From: an uncultured Ruminiclostridium sp.
Lineage (GTDB): Bacteria > Bacillota > Clostridia > Oscillospirales > Acutalibacteraceae
Assembly (NCBI GenBank): GCA_902490005.1
Contig: CABUCM010000026.1
Span: 1-37,752, forward strand
Direction of reading: 5' to 3'
Length of the DNA stretch: 37,752 nt
In this document: positions 15,604 through 22,251 of the stretch, one piece after another
How the letters are laid out: each line of letters opens with the position of its first letter
Position numbering within the stretch: position 1 is the first letter of the stretch
Position numbers and translations under genes: made by a program
The notes under the pieces: model-generated
The model's input: only the letters and a program-made list of their open reading frames with translations
What the model was told of the DNA's origin: nothing
The model's database searches: none

Positions 15604-15978
15604 TCACTCCCGCTTATATTTGGCGACATGCGTCTTGATAGATTCAAAGCTTTCGTCACTAATGACATGCTCCATTCGGCAGGCGTCTTCCACGGCGGTA
15701 TCTGGGCTTACCCCCAGAGCGATCAGCCAATCAGAAAGAAGCGTGTGCCGTTCGTAGATTTTTTCGGCGATCTCCCGTCCCTTATCCAGAAGCGTGATAT
15801 ATCCGGCCTCATCTACCTCCAGATACCCGTTCGTGCGCAGATTTTTCATGGCGATACTGACGCTGGGCTTGGAAAAAGAAAGTTCACTGGCAATGTCGAT
15901 GGAACGCACATGGCCATTGCGCTTTTTTAAAATTAATATGGTTTCCAAATAATTCTCAGCGGATTCTTTAATTCGCAA
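15604..15978 (-). CDS. DtxR/MntR family metal-dependent repressor
   Basis: A 124-aa protein with an N-terminal winged helix (VRSIDIASELSFSKPSVSIAMKNL) and the DtxR dimerisation/metal-binding domain; the SH3-like third domain of DtxR is absent, as in MntR. The run ACRMEHVISDE is nearly the same as in DtxR and supplies C100, E103 and H104; H78 is also kept. The Cys favours an iron-type site over the Glu of MntR, but the ligand equivalent to DtxR Met10 or MntR Asp8 is N9 here, so the metal is uncertain. The start is TTG at 15978, with AGGTGA about eight bases upstream. Family members repress iron or manganese uptake genes. None of those genes is in the window. Confidence 0.9.
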   Translation of the reverse strand: MRIKESAENYLETILILKKRNGHVRSIDIASELSFSKPSVSIAMKNLRTNGYLEVDEAGYITLLDKGREIAEKIYERHTLLSDWLIALGVSPDTAVEDACRMEHVISDESFESIKTHVAKYKRE

Positions 15979-16016
15979 GTGATGTCACCTCGCTTTACAA
16001 AAAAATGGAATATATC

Positions 16017-16030
16017 TTAATCTAGTCTAA
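16017..16030. promoter_or_regulatory. Operator-like imperfect palindrome overlapping the dtxR promoter
   Basis: TTAATCTAGTCTAA is an imperfect inverted repeat centred on CTAG, with the TTA/TAA ends typical of DtxR-family boxes. It overlaps the proposed -10 of the minus-strand promoter. Autoregulation is an inference. Confidence 0.35.
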
Positions 16031-16053
16031 CATAAATTGGCTGGCTTTATCAA
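16024..16053 (-). promoter_or_regulatory. Candidate dtxR promoter
   Basis: On the minus strand TTGATA (16048-16053) is followed after 18 bases by TAGACT (16024-16029), about 45 bases upstream of the TTG start codon. Confidence 0.45.
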
Positions 16054-16071
16054 GTGAACCTCTGACATTAA

Positions 16072-16100
16072 TTGACTTATTCGCAAGATTGTGGTATTAT
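16072..16100 (+). promoter_or_regulatory. Strong sigma-A promoter diverging from dtxR
   Basis: TTGACT at 16072-16077, a 17-base spacer and TATTAT at 16095-16100. The first recognised gene downstream starts nearly 600 bases away, so its target is unclear. Confidence 0.65.
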
Positions 16101-16110
16101 CCCAATATGC

Positions 16111-16128
16111 AGTTAGATAAAACTAACT
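16111..16128. promoter_or_regulatory. Perfect palindrome AGTTAG-N6-CTAACT just after the promoter
   Basis: Six-base perfect arms at 16111-16116 and 16123-16128, placed at the likely transcription start of the promoter at 16072. The TTAG/CTAA half-sites resemble DtxR/IdeR boxes. It is a plausible operator for the adjacent DtxR-family repressor. Confidence 0.45.
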
Positions 16129-16130
16129 AT

Positions 16131-16470
16131 ACGCTTTTGAGATTTCCTTTCGAAATGATAAAATGCGGATTGAAGGGTTGTGCCGTTATTTTTTTGATAG
16201 GAGAAAAAACCGATTAATGAAGAAATTCTGAAAGAGACAGTGGCAGACGGCGGCCTAGCGGATTGTAAAGGCGAAGGCTATCTCTGGGAGACAATAGGAC
16301 CTGAGGTGTCGGCGATAAACTACAAATACCTAAGGGGATGCCCGTAAAAACAGTATCAGCTTTGGGAGTAAAAGAAAATTGCCACACTATCGTTTTTTAT
16401 ATCGAATAAAAACAATAATATCGCGATTTTTAAAAAAATAGCATTAAATTTACGTGATTATTGTATGACT
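16131..16470 (+). other. Gene-poor stretch with an open frame lacking a normal start
   Basis: No complete gene is recognised. A 44-codon frame runs from ATT 16213 to TAA 16347 with AGGAG ideally spaced nine bases before the ATT; it contains DGGLADCKGEGYLWETIGPE. In another frame ATG 16338 continues for 23 codons to 16409 (MPVKTVSALGVKENCH...), so one frame change would join the two. This could be a small gene that lost its start codon and took a frameshift, or a non-standard start, or chance. I could not assign a family. Confidence 0.25.
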
Positions 16471-16473
16471 ATA

Positions 16474-16502
16474 TTGACAAATAAGAAATAATAGGATATT
16501 CT
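16474..16502 (+). promoter_or_regulatory. Sigma-A promoter of the surface protein gene
   Basis: A consensus TTGACA at 16474-16479, 17 bases, TATTCT at 16497-16502. The predicted transcription start, around 16509, coincides with the left arm of the inverted-repeat element that follows. Confidence 0.7.
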
Positions 16503-16509
16503 TTGTTTA

Positions 16510-16618
16510 TATACAATTTAAGACAAATTTTTTTAATACTGTTTTTTTTACAAATTTTGTTTAAAACAGTATTTTTTTTGCGTTAATTGCTCCAAAATTG
16601 TATGTCTTAAATTGTATA
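16510..16618. repeat. 109-bp element with perfect 16-bp inverted ends and an inner hairpin
   Basis: TATACAATTTAAGACA at 16510-16525 is the exact reverse complement of 16603-16618. Inside it, AATACTGTTTT 16535-16545 pairs with AAAACAGTATT 16563-16573 and is followed by a T run, like a terminator. In RNA the whole leader of the surface protein would fold into one long stem enclosing a hairpin. As DNA, the ends could be read as TACAATTTAAGACA arms flanked by TA, as in a small IS630/mariner-type MITE. The structure is certain; its nature is not. Confidence 0.7.
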
Positions 16619-16688
16619 AAATACCAGTTGAGCGGAGGACGGTATCATAGGATGTGAGTGTCCTTCGGAACACAAAGGAGGCATTTTG

Positions 16689-18377
16689 ATGCTGAAAAGA
16701 AAATTACGGACAGGAAAGACTTTGCTGGCGGCGTTTCTGGTATTCATTATGATTGCGATGATACTCCCTGTGGCTGCTTTTGCCGCCGGGGAAACCGTGG
16801 AAAATGTAAGGTCGATATCAATTACGAAGAATACCACCCAGGAGGAGCTTGACGCTTGGGCAGAAGGCGCCGCGGTGATTACCGGGAACCCGGGTGAAAG
16901 CCGTACAATAACGCTGAACAAGAACATCTCTCTGGCCAGCGGCCAAAACATTAATTTTGGTCAATTTGATTACACCGGTAGCGGCGAGGGGGCGTCCCAG
17001 CCCTATTTGACCTTGGATTTAAATGGGCACACAATCACTGGCTTAAGTATTGTGCTTACTAATTATGGGAATTTGATCATTGAAGATAGTTCAGAGGAAC
17101 AAACAGGTGAAATTATATATGACGGCGGTGCATATTTTGCCGCCGTACAAAATGCCGGCTATAACCTGCAGATCAAAGGCGGCGCTTTTGTCTGCAACGG
17201 CGCCGGCGCCAGTGGATATAACGCCGCGGTAAACACAGCGGCCAATACAACCACTATTATTGACGGCGGCACATTCCAGGGAAATAACGCCACCGCGGTA
17301 ATTTCCTATGGGGATACCACTATTAACGGCGGCGATTTTTATGGGAAATATGGGGTGGCTGTAAAAGTAGGCAGTGAAGGAAACGAAGGTAAAATTGAGT
17401 TCCCGGCGGATTCCACCGCCGTTGTAAACGCGGATGCGGCGGCCTTCTACCGGATAGAGGGAACTGGAGCAAACCAGGATAAAGCCGGAACTATCGTTGC
17501 CGGGGGCGGAGATTTTAACGCGCCGCAAATTGTTAAAGAAAATACCGGTACAATTCCAAGTACTACTGTCATCACAGGCGGAAGCTATGAGGTTTCTCCT
17601 GTTGGCTATGTTCCCGACGGAAACGCGATAGTTGGGTATACTGCCGCTGGCGATCAGAGCGTTTCATACCTTGTGGGAACCGGCGAAATTGAGCAGGCGG
17701 CGGCTTCCGCCACAGCAGGCGCCCAAATTGAAATTTTGGCCGGATCTGTGAATTTATCTATTACCACAGATGGGGTAGAGGTCATCAATTCTGGTGATGG
17801 AAATGTCATTGTAAATGACACGGAAATTCAGAAAAACGATGGAATTTTTACACACAGTCACCTCCCGGCAAAAACGGAGGCGAAAGCGGCTTCCTGCACT
17901 GAGAAAGGTAACATTGCCTACTGGTACTGTGAAGGCTGCGGCAAGTATTTCAGCGACGAAGCCTGCACGACGGAAACTACATTGGAAGCAACTGTGATTC
18001 CGGCAAAGGGCCACGGTGAAACCGAAATCAAAAACGCCAAAGACGCTACCTGCACAGAAGAAGGCTACACCGGCGATAAGGTGTGCAAGGACTGCGGCGA
18101 AGTCATTGAGCAGGGCAAGGCGATTGCGAAGGTTGCGCATACCTACAAAGACGGCAAATGCACTGCTTGCGGCGCTGCTGACCCGAATTATAAACCCTCA
18201 ACGACCCCGGAGCCGTCTAAGCCGGAAAAAGAAAACTCGTCCATATCTGAAGGGGAGAAACAGCCTCAGACCGGTGACAGCGCTCCTATCATTTTTTGGG
18301 CCGCCTTGTTGTTTATCAGCGCCGGCGCGGCGGTTTTGGTACTGTTTTTAAATAAAAATGAAAAGATAAAGATGTGA
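16689..18377 (+). CDS. Wall-anchored surface protein with LPXTG-like sorting signal
   Basis: A 562-aa secreted protein. Residues 1-33 are a signal peptide (KRKLRTGKTLLAAFLVFIMI... ending VAAFA-AG). Residues 50-370 are Gly/Asn/Thr-rich with repeating turns (LTLDLNGHTI, NLIIEDSS, TTIIDGGTF, TTINGGDF), suggesting a right-handed beta-helix. Residues 400-500 hold Cys-pair repeats (CTEKGNIAYWYCEGCGKYF; CTEEGYTGDKVCKDCGE; CTACGAADP) common in clostridial surface proteins. The C-terminus has the sorting motif QPQTGD at 525-530, a hydrophobic helix and a KNEKIKM tail. A sortase should attach it to peptidoglycan; no sortase is in the window. GGAGG lies about eight bases before ATG 16689; the TTG at 16686 is less likely. 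Ligand and function are unknown; adhesion or glycan contact would be typical. Confidence 0.85.
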   Translation: MLKRKLRTGKTLLAAFLVFIMIAMILPVAAFAAGETVENVRSISITKNTTQEELDAWAEGAAVITGNPGESRTITLNKNISLASGQNINFGQFDYTGSGEGASQPYLTLDLNGHTITGLSIVLTNYGNLIIEDSSEEQTGEIIYDGGAYFAAVQNAGYNLQIKGGAFVCNGAGASGYNAAVNTAANTTTIIDGGTFQGNNATAVISYGDTTINGGDFYGKYGVAVKVGSEGNEGKIEFPADSTAVVNADAAAFYRIEGTGANQDKAGTIVAGGGDFNAPQIVKENTGTIPSTTVITGGSYEVSPVGYVPDGNAIVGYTAAGDQSVSYLVGTGEIEQAAASATAGAQIEILAGSVNLSITTDGVEVINSGDGNVIVNDTEIQKNDGIFTHSHLPAKTEAKAASCTEKGNIAYWYCEGCGKYFSDEACTTETTLEATVIPAKGHGETEIKNAKDATCTEEGYTGDKVCKDCGEVIEQGKAIAKVAHTYKDGKCTACGAADPNYKPSTTPEPSKPEKENSSISEGEKQPQTGDSAPIIFWAALLFISAGAAVLVLFLNKNEKIKM

Positions 18378-18408
18378 GGTTTTGCGGCCAGCATAAAAAT
18401 TCAGAAAT

Positions 18409-18446
18409 AAAAAGCAGCGCGGAATGTTAATTCCGCGCTGCTTTTT
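18409..18446 (+). terminator. Terminator of the surface protein gene
   Basis: 17-base perfect arms 18409-18425 and 18430-18446 around a GTTA loop, with A and T runs at the ends. Confidence 0.93.
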
Positions 18447-18537
18447 CTTACGGGCGGCGTGTTGGTGGCTTAAGGCAAAGCCGGCTGTTTTCATCGGTAA
18501 TGCGGAAGCGGAAAAAGAAAAGTACCGGTCAAGAGCG

Positions 18538-18566
18538 TTGCATTGGAAGTGAAATTACAGTATAAT
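18538..18566 (+). promoter_or_regulatory. Sigma-A promoter of the radical SAM operon
   Basis: TTGCAT at 18538-18543, 17 bases, consensus TATAAT at 18561-18566, 44 bases before the start codon at 18610. Confidence 0.8.
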
Positions 18567-18609
18567 TAACAATTAAGGTTTCTAACGCCATAGGATAGGA
18601 GAAAACGGA

Positions 18610-20451
18610 ATGAATCCCAAGCTGGAAAAAATATTACTCAAGGTGCAAAAGCCCGGCAGATATGTGGGCGGGGAAAGCAACCGCGTGGTCAAGGAGAAAA
18701 GCCAGGTTGACGTGCGCTTCGCTTTTTGCTTTCCCGACGTCTACGAGGTGGGGATGTCCCATCTGGGCATGAAGATATTATACGGGCAATTCAATGAAAT
18801 GGATGGGGTCTGGTGCGAGCGGGTGTTCGCTCCCTGGCCGGACATGGAGGAGCGGATGCGGGAGAATCAGATTCCTCTTTACGGCCTGGAAAGCGGAGAC
18901 CCCATTACTGACTTTGATTTTATTGGCTTTACTCTGCAGTATGAACTGAGCTATTCCAACGTGCTGAATATGCTGGAGCTGGCGGGGATTCCGCTGTATG
19001 CCAAGGACCGGAAGGGCCTGGGACAGATCGTGGTGGCCGGCGGCCCCTGCGCCTGCAACTGCGAGCCTCTGGTTGATTTTTTGGATTTGGTGTTTTTAGG
19101 CGAAGGGGAAGAGGTGGATCAAGAAGCCATAGCGCTTTACCGGGAATACAAGCGGGCGGGAAAAACCCGCGAGGAATTTCTCGTCGCGGCCGCCCAGATC
19201 GAGGGGGTGTATGTGCCCTCTCTTTATCAGGTGGCCTATCATGAGGACGGCACGGTAAAGGCCATCACACCCACCCGCGGTGCGCCGGCACGGGTGAAAA
19301 AGCGTATTATAATGGACCTGGATACCCTCTATTATCCTGAGGCCTTTGTGGTGCCCAACATTGAAATTATCCACGACAGGACGGTGGAAGAGATTTTCCG
19401 GGGCTGTATCCGGGGCTGCCGGTTCTGCCAGGCGGGCTTTTTATACCGCCCGGTGCGGGAAAAATCCCCAGAGACCATTGACCGCCAAAGCCGGGCGCTT
19501 TGCAAAAATACCGGCTATGATGAGATTTCATTGTCATCGCTCAGTTCCAGCGATTATTCGAAAATTACTGAGCTTTTGGAAAAAATGCTCACCTGGACCG
19601 ATCGGGAAAAGGTCAGCGTGTCCCTGCCGTCTCTGCGGGTGGACGGCTTTTCCAACGAGCTGATGGAAAAGCTGAACACGGTGCGCCGGGGAGGACTTAC
19701 CTTCGCGCCGGAGGCCGGCACCCAGCGGCTTCGGGATGTAATCAATAAAAACGTCACGGAGGAGGAGCTTTTAAAAACCTGCTCCACCGCTTTCAGCGGC
19801 GGATGGACCACGGTTAAGCTTTACTTTATGATGGGTCTTCCCACCGAGACGCTGGACGACGTGGCGGGGATTCCGGCGCTGGCCCAAAAGGTGGTCAACG
19901 CTTACTACGCCAATCCCAACAAGCCCAAGGGAAAATCAGTGAAGGTGACAGCCTCCGCTTCCTGTTTTGTGCCGAAACCCCACACCCCGTTTCAGTGGGA
20001 GGCACAGGACACCATTGAAATGCTGGAGCAAAAGCAGCGGCATTTAAAGGAAAACGTCACCAGCAAAAAGATTTCCGCCCACTGGCACGACGCCAGGACA
20101 AGCACCCTGGAGGGCGTGTTCGCCAGAGGGGACCGGCGGCTGGGCCAAGTGCTTGCTTTGGCTCAGAAAAAGGGCTGTAAATTCGACGGCTGGGATGATT
20201 ATTTTAATTATGATTTGTGGATGGAATGCTTTCAGGAATGCGGGATCGATCCGTCTTTTTATAACCATAGAAAGCGCGGCTTCGATGAGGTGCTCCCCTG
20301 GGACCACATGGACTACGGGATCCAAAAAGAGTTCTTGATCGAGGAATGCAAAAAAGCCTATGCCGACACCACCACACCCAATTGCCGGGAGAAGTGCTCC
20401 AATTGCGGAGCCGCCTGCTGGAAAGGAGGCCTGTGCGTTGAAAAGCGTTAG
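18610..20451 (+). CDS. B12-binding-type radical SAM protein (TIGR03960 family)
   Basis: A 613-aa protein. The N-terminal 180 residues resemble a cobalamin-binding-like domain (FCFPDVYEVGMSHLGMKIL, VVAGGPCACNCEPL, FLGEGEE). The radical SAM core begins at the cluster motif RGCIRGCRFCQAG with C266, C270 and C273, followed by SLSSLSSSDY and LTFAPEAGTQRLRD. The C-terminus has further cysteines (CREKCSNCGAACWKGG). TIGR03960 proteins nearly always travel with the DUF2344 protein encoded next, and the two are fused in some genomes. Their substrate is not established; tRNA or ribosome-associated modification is often suggested. AGGAG precedes ATG 18610. The end overlaps the next gene by 14 bases. Confidence 0.92.
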   Translation: MNPKLEKILLKVQKPGRYVGGESNRVVKEKSQVDVRFAFCFPDVYEVGMSHLGMKILYGQFNEMDGVWCERVFAPWPDMEERMRENQIPLYGLESGDPITDFDFIGFTLQYELSYSNVLNMLELAGIPLYAKDRKGLGQIVVAGGPCACNCEPLVDFLDLVFLGEGEEVDQEAIALYREYKRAGKTREEFLVAAAQIEGVYVPSLYQVAYHEDGTVKAITPTRGAPARVKKRIIMDLDTLYYPEAFVVPNIEIIHDRTVEEIFRGCIRGCRFCQAGFLYRPVREKSPETIDRQSRALCKNTGYDEISLSSLSSSDYSKITELLEKMLTWTDREKVSVSLPSLRVDGFSNELMEKLNTVRRGGLTFAPEAGTQRLRDVINKNVTEEELLKTCSTAFSGGWTTVKLYFMMGLPTETLDDVAGIPALAQKVVNAYYANPNKPKGKSVKVTASASCFVPKPHTPFQWEAQDTIEMLEQKQRHLKENVTSKKISAHWHDARTSTLEGVFARGDRRLGQVLALAQKKGCKFDGWDDYFNYDLWMECFQECGIDPSFYNHRKRGFDEVLPWDHMDYGIQKEFLIEECKKAYADTTTPNCREKCSNCGAACWKGGLCVEKR

Positions 20452-21094
20452 GATCTGGTATCGGAAAGAGGGGACTGCCAAATATATGTCCCATTTGGAT
20501 TTAGTGCGGGTTATGGGCAGGGTATTCCACCGGGCAAGGATTCCCCTGTGGTACACCGAAGGCTTTAACCCCCATCCGTTTATGACCTTCGCCCTGCCTC
20601 TTTCCTTGGGAACGGTGGGGCTGCGGGAAAGTATGGACATTAAGCTGGAACAGGAGCTTTCCAGGGAGGAAATCCTGGAACGTATGAATCCCTGCCTGCC
20701 GGCAGGGATCACTGTATTCGACGTGACGGAGCCGGTAATGAAGCCGGGGGCCATCGCTTTTGGCAAGTACCGTTTGGGCTTTGCCTGCGAGGGCGCCGAA
20801 CCTCAGGCGCTTTTGGAGGCGATCCAGGCGCAGCTGGACAAAAAAGAGCTGGTGATTGAGAAACGCTCCAAAAAGGGCGTAAAGCTTTTCGACTTAAAGC
20901 CCGCGATCCAGAAAGCGGACCTTTTTCTGGAAAACGGCGGCGTGGTGCTGGAAACCGTGCTGCCCGCGGGAAGCACCCTGAACGTGAACCCCTCCCTTTT
21001 GACAGAGGCGTTTTGCCTTTATACCAAGCTCCCCATTGAGGCTGAAATGGTACGGGAGGACGTTTTCGACCAGGAAATGAAAAGTTTTTGTTAA
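20438..21094 (+). CDS. Radical SAM-associated protein, DUF2344 (TIGR03936)
   Basis: A 218-aa protein beginning KSVRIWYRKEGTAKYMSHLDLVR, with RIPLWYTEGFNPHP and FALPLSLGTVGLRESMDI, the hallmarks of DUF2344. The TTG at 20438 is chosen as start because GGAGG at 20425-20429 stands eight bases upstream; the frame is open to 20360, but that region codes for the end of the radical SAM protein. The overlap implies translational coupling. It is expected to act with the preceding radical SAM enzyme, perhaps holding its substrate; the function is not known from sequence. Confidence 0.9.
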   Translation: MKSVRIWYRKEGTAKYMSHLDLVRVMGRVFHRARIPLWYTEGFNPHPFMTFALPLSLGTVGLRESMDIKLEQELSREEILERMNPCLPAGITVFDVTEPVMKPGAIAFGKYRLGFACEGAEPQALLEAIQAQLDKKELVIEKRSKKGVKLFDLKPAIQKADLFLENGGVVLETVLPAGSTLNVNPSLLTEAFCLYTKLPIEAEMVREDVFDQEMKSFC

Positions 21095-21107
21095 GAGGAA
21101 AAAATTG

Positions 21108-21136
21108 TTGCTTTTTCAATAAAACTGTGGTATTAT
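21108..21136 (+). promoter_or_regulatory. Sigma-A promoter of rplS
   Basis: TTGCTT at 21108-21113, 17 bases, TATTAT at 21131-21136, leaving a leader of about 100 bases before rplS. Confidence 0.7.
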
Positions 21137-21141
21137 ATTTA

Positions 21142-21238
21142 GGCATTTGGATGCCGTGAGGATACTCATGGGGTTCAATGGTAACATTGAAGCTGACAGT
21201 CCTCTGCATTGCGCATGAATGTCTGAAAAATAGGAGGA
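21142..21238 (+). promoter_or_regulatory. rplS: Structured rplS leader (candidate L19 autoregulatory element)
   Basis: Three helices can be drawn: GGCAT 21142-21146 with ATGCC 21151-21155; GAGGA 21158-21162 with TCCTC 21200-21204; and, enclosed by the latter, TTCAATG 21174-21180 with CATTGAA 21185-21191 closing a GTAA tetraloop. The Shine-Dalgarno region also contains GAGGA (21234-21238), so TCCTC can pair either upstream or with the ribosome site. Firmicutes are known to have L19 leaders that sense free L19; membership in that RNA family is inferred from position and structure, not from a covariance search. Confidence 0.65.
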
Positions 21239-21244
21239 AATAAT

Positions 21245-21589
21245 ATGGATGCCCTGAAAATGATTGCCGCTGATTCTATTAAAGAGAATCAACCCAAGTT
21301 CGAGATCGGTGACACTGTGAGAGTTCACGTGAATATCCGTGAAGGGGAAAGAGAGAGAGTCCAGATGTTCGAAGGAACCGTCATTGCCAAAAGAGGCAGC
21401 GGCGTATCTGAGACCTTTACCGTGAGACGTGTTTCCTATGGCGTGGGCGTGGAAAGAGTATTTCCCGTGAACAGCCCCAACGTAAAGGCTGTGGATGTCG
21501 TGAGAAACGGTAAGATCCGCAGAGCAAAGCTTTATTATCTGCGTGACAGAGTCGGTAAGGCCGCTAAGGTTAAGGAACAAATTCGCTGA
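21245..21589 (+). CDS. rplS: 50S ribosomal protein L19
   Basis: A 114-aa protein matching L19 from end to end: FEIGDTVRVHVNIREGERERVQ, FEGTVIAKRGSG, ETFTVRRVSYGVGVERVFP, and RRAKLYYLRDRVGKAAKVKE. L19 sits at the interface of the 30S and 50S subunits. AGGAGG stands just upstream of ATG 21245. The gene is followed by a terminator and then lepB and rbgA, the usual Firmicutes neighbourhood. Expression may be controlled by the structured leader. Confidence 0.98.
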   Translation: MDALKMIAADSIKENQPKFEIGDTVRVHVNIREGERERVQMFEGTVIAKRGSGVSETFTVRRVSYGVGVERVFPVNSPNVKAVDVVRNGKIRRAKLYYLRDRVGKAAKVKEQIR

Positions 21590-21591
21590 GG

Positions 21592-21619
21592 AAAAAGGGA
21601 CGATACCGTCCCTTTTTTT
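21592..21619 (+). terminator. Terminator of rplS
   Basis: GGGACG 21597-21602 pairs with CGTCCC 21607-21612 around ATAC, extended by an A run and a seven-T tail. Confidence 0.88.
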
Positions 21620-21672
21620 GCTATTGGAAAGATTTTGGGAATCTATTTTGGAAAGAAAGGTGTGACCCGCTG

Positions 21673-22251
21673 ATGGGATGGGAGCCGAAAGAACGCTTGG
21701 AAACCAATGACCAGAAAAAAGAATACTCAACCGCTACGAAAAGCTGCTTTGAATGGGTAGAAGCCATTATCACATCCATTGTAATTGTAGTGCTCCTGTT
21801 CACCTTCCTATTCCGCGTGGTTAACGTGGTCGGCCGCTCTATGGAGGATACAATCCATAGTGACGACAAGGTTCTGCTGACCAATTTGTTTTACGAGCCG
21901 GAAAACGGTGACGTGGTGGTAATCTCCCGTGCACAGCATTTTGAAGAGCCTATCATCAAGCGGGTGATCGCTACCGAGGGCCAATCCCTGAAAATCGATT
22001 TTAACACCGGGGATGTTTATGTGGACGGCGTATTGCTTGACGAGCCCTATATTAAGACCCCTACCACCGATAACGAGGGCGGAGAAATCCCGGAGGTGGT
22101 GCCGGAGGGGTATGTGTTTGTGATGGGCGATAACCGGGGAGATTCCATGGACAGCCGGTCGGAGAAGATCGGCCTGATCGATAAGCGCAATATTATTGGC
22201 AAGGCCCAGTATATTGTGTTCCCCTTTGACAGAATCGGAGGCATAAGTTAA
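21673..22251 (+). CDS. lepB: Signal peptidase I
   Basis: A 192-aa type I leader peptidase. One N-terminal membrane anchor spans about residues 30-50 (AIITSIVIVVLLFTFLF). The catalytic Ser is in VGRSMEDTI (S56) and the catalytic Lys in IIKRVIATEG (K96); the later conserved box MGDNRGDSMDSR is present. It removes signal peptides on the outer face of the membrane; the surface protein at 16.7 kb would be a substrate. AAAGG precedes ATG 21673. The stop overlaps the rbgA start by one base (TAATG). Confidence 0.95.
   Translation: MGWEPKERLETNDQKKEYSTATKSCFEWVEAIITSIVIVVLLFTFLFRVVNVVGRSMEDTIHSDDKVLLTNLFYEPENGDVVVISRAQHFEEPIIKRVIATEGQSLKIDFNTGDVYVDGVLLDEPYIKTPTTDNEGGEIPEVVPEGYVFVMGDNRGDSMDSRSEKIGLIDKRNIIGKAQYIVFPFDRIGGIS

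Noticed and set aside
16163..16231. 22-codon ATG frame downstream of the divergent promoter
   Set aside because: It has no ribosome site and no recognisable sequence; it is weaker than the frame beginning at ATT 16213.
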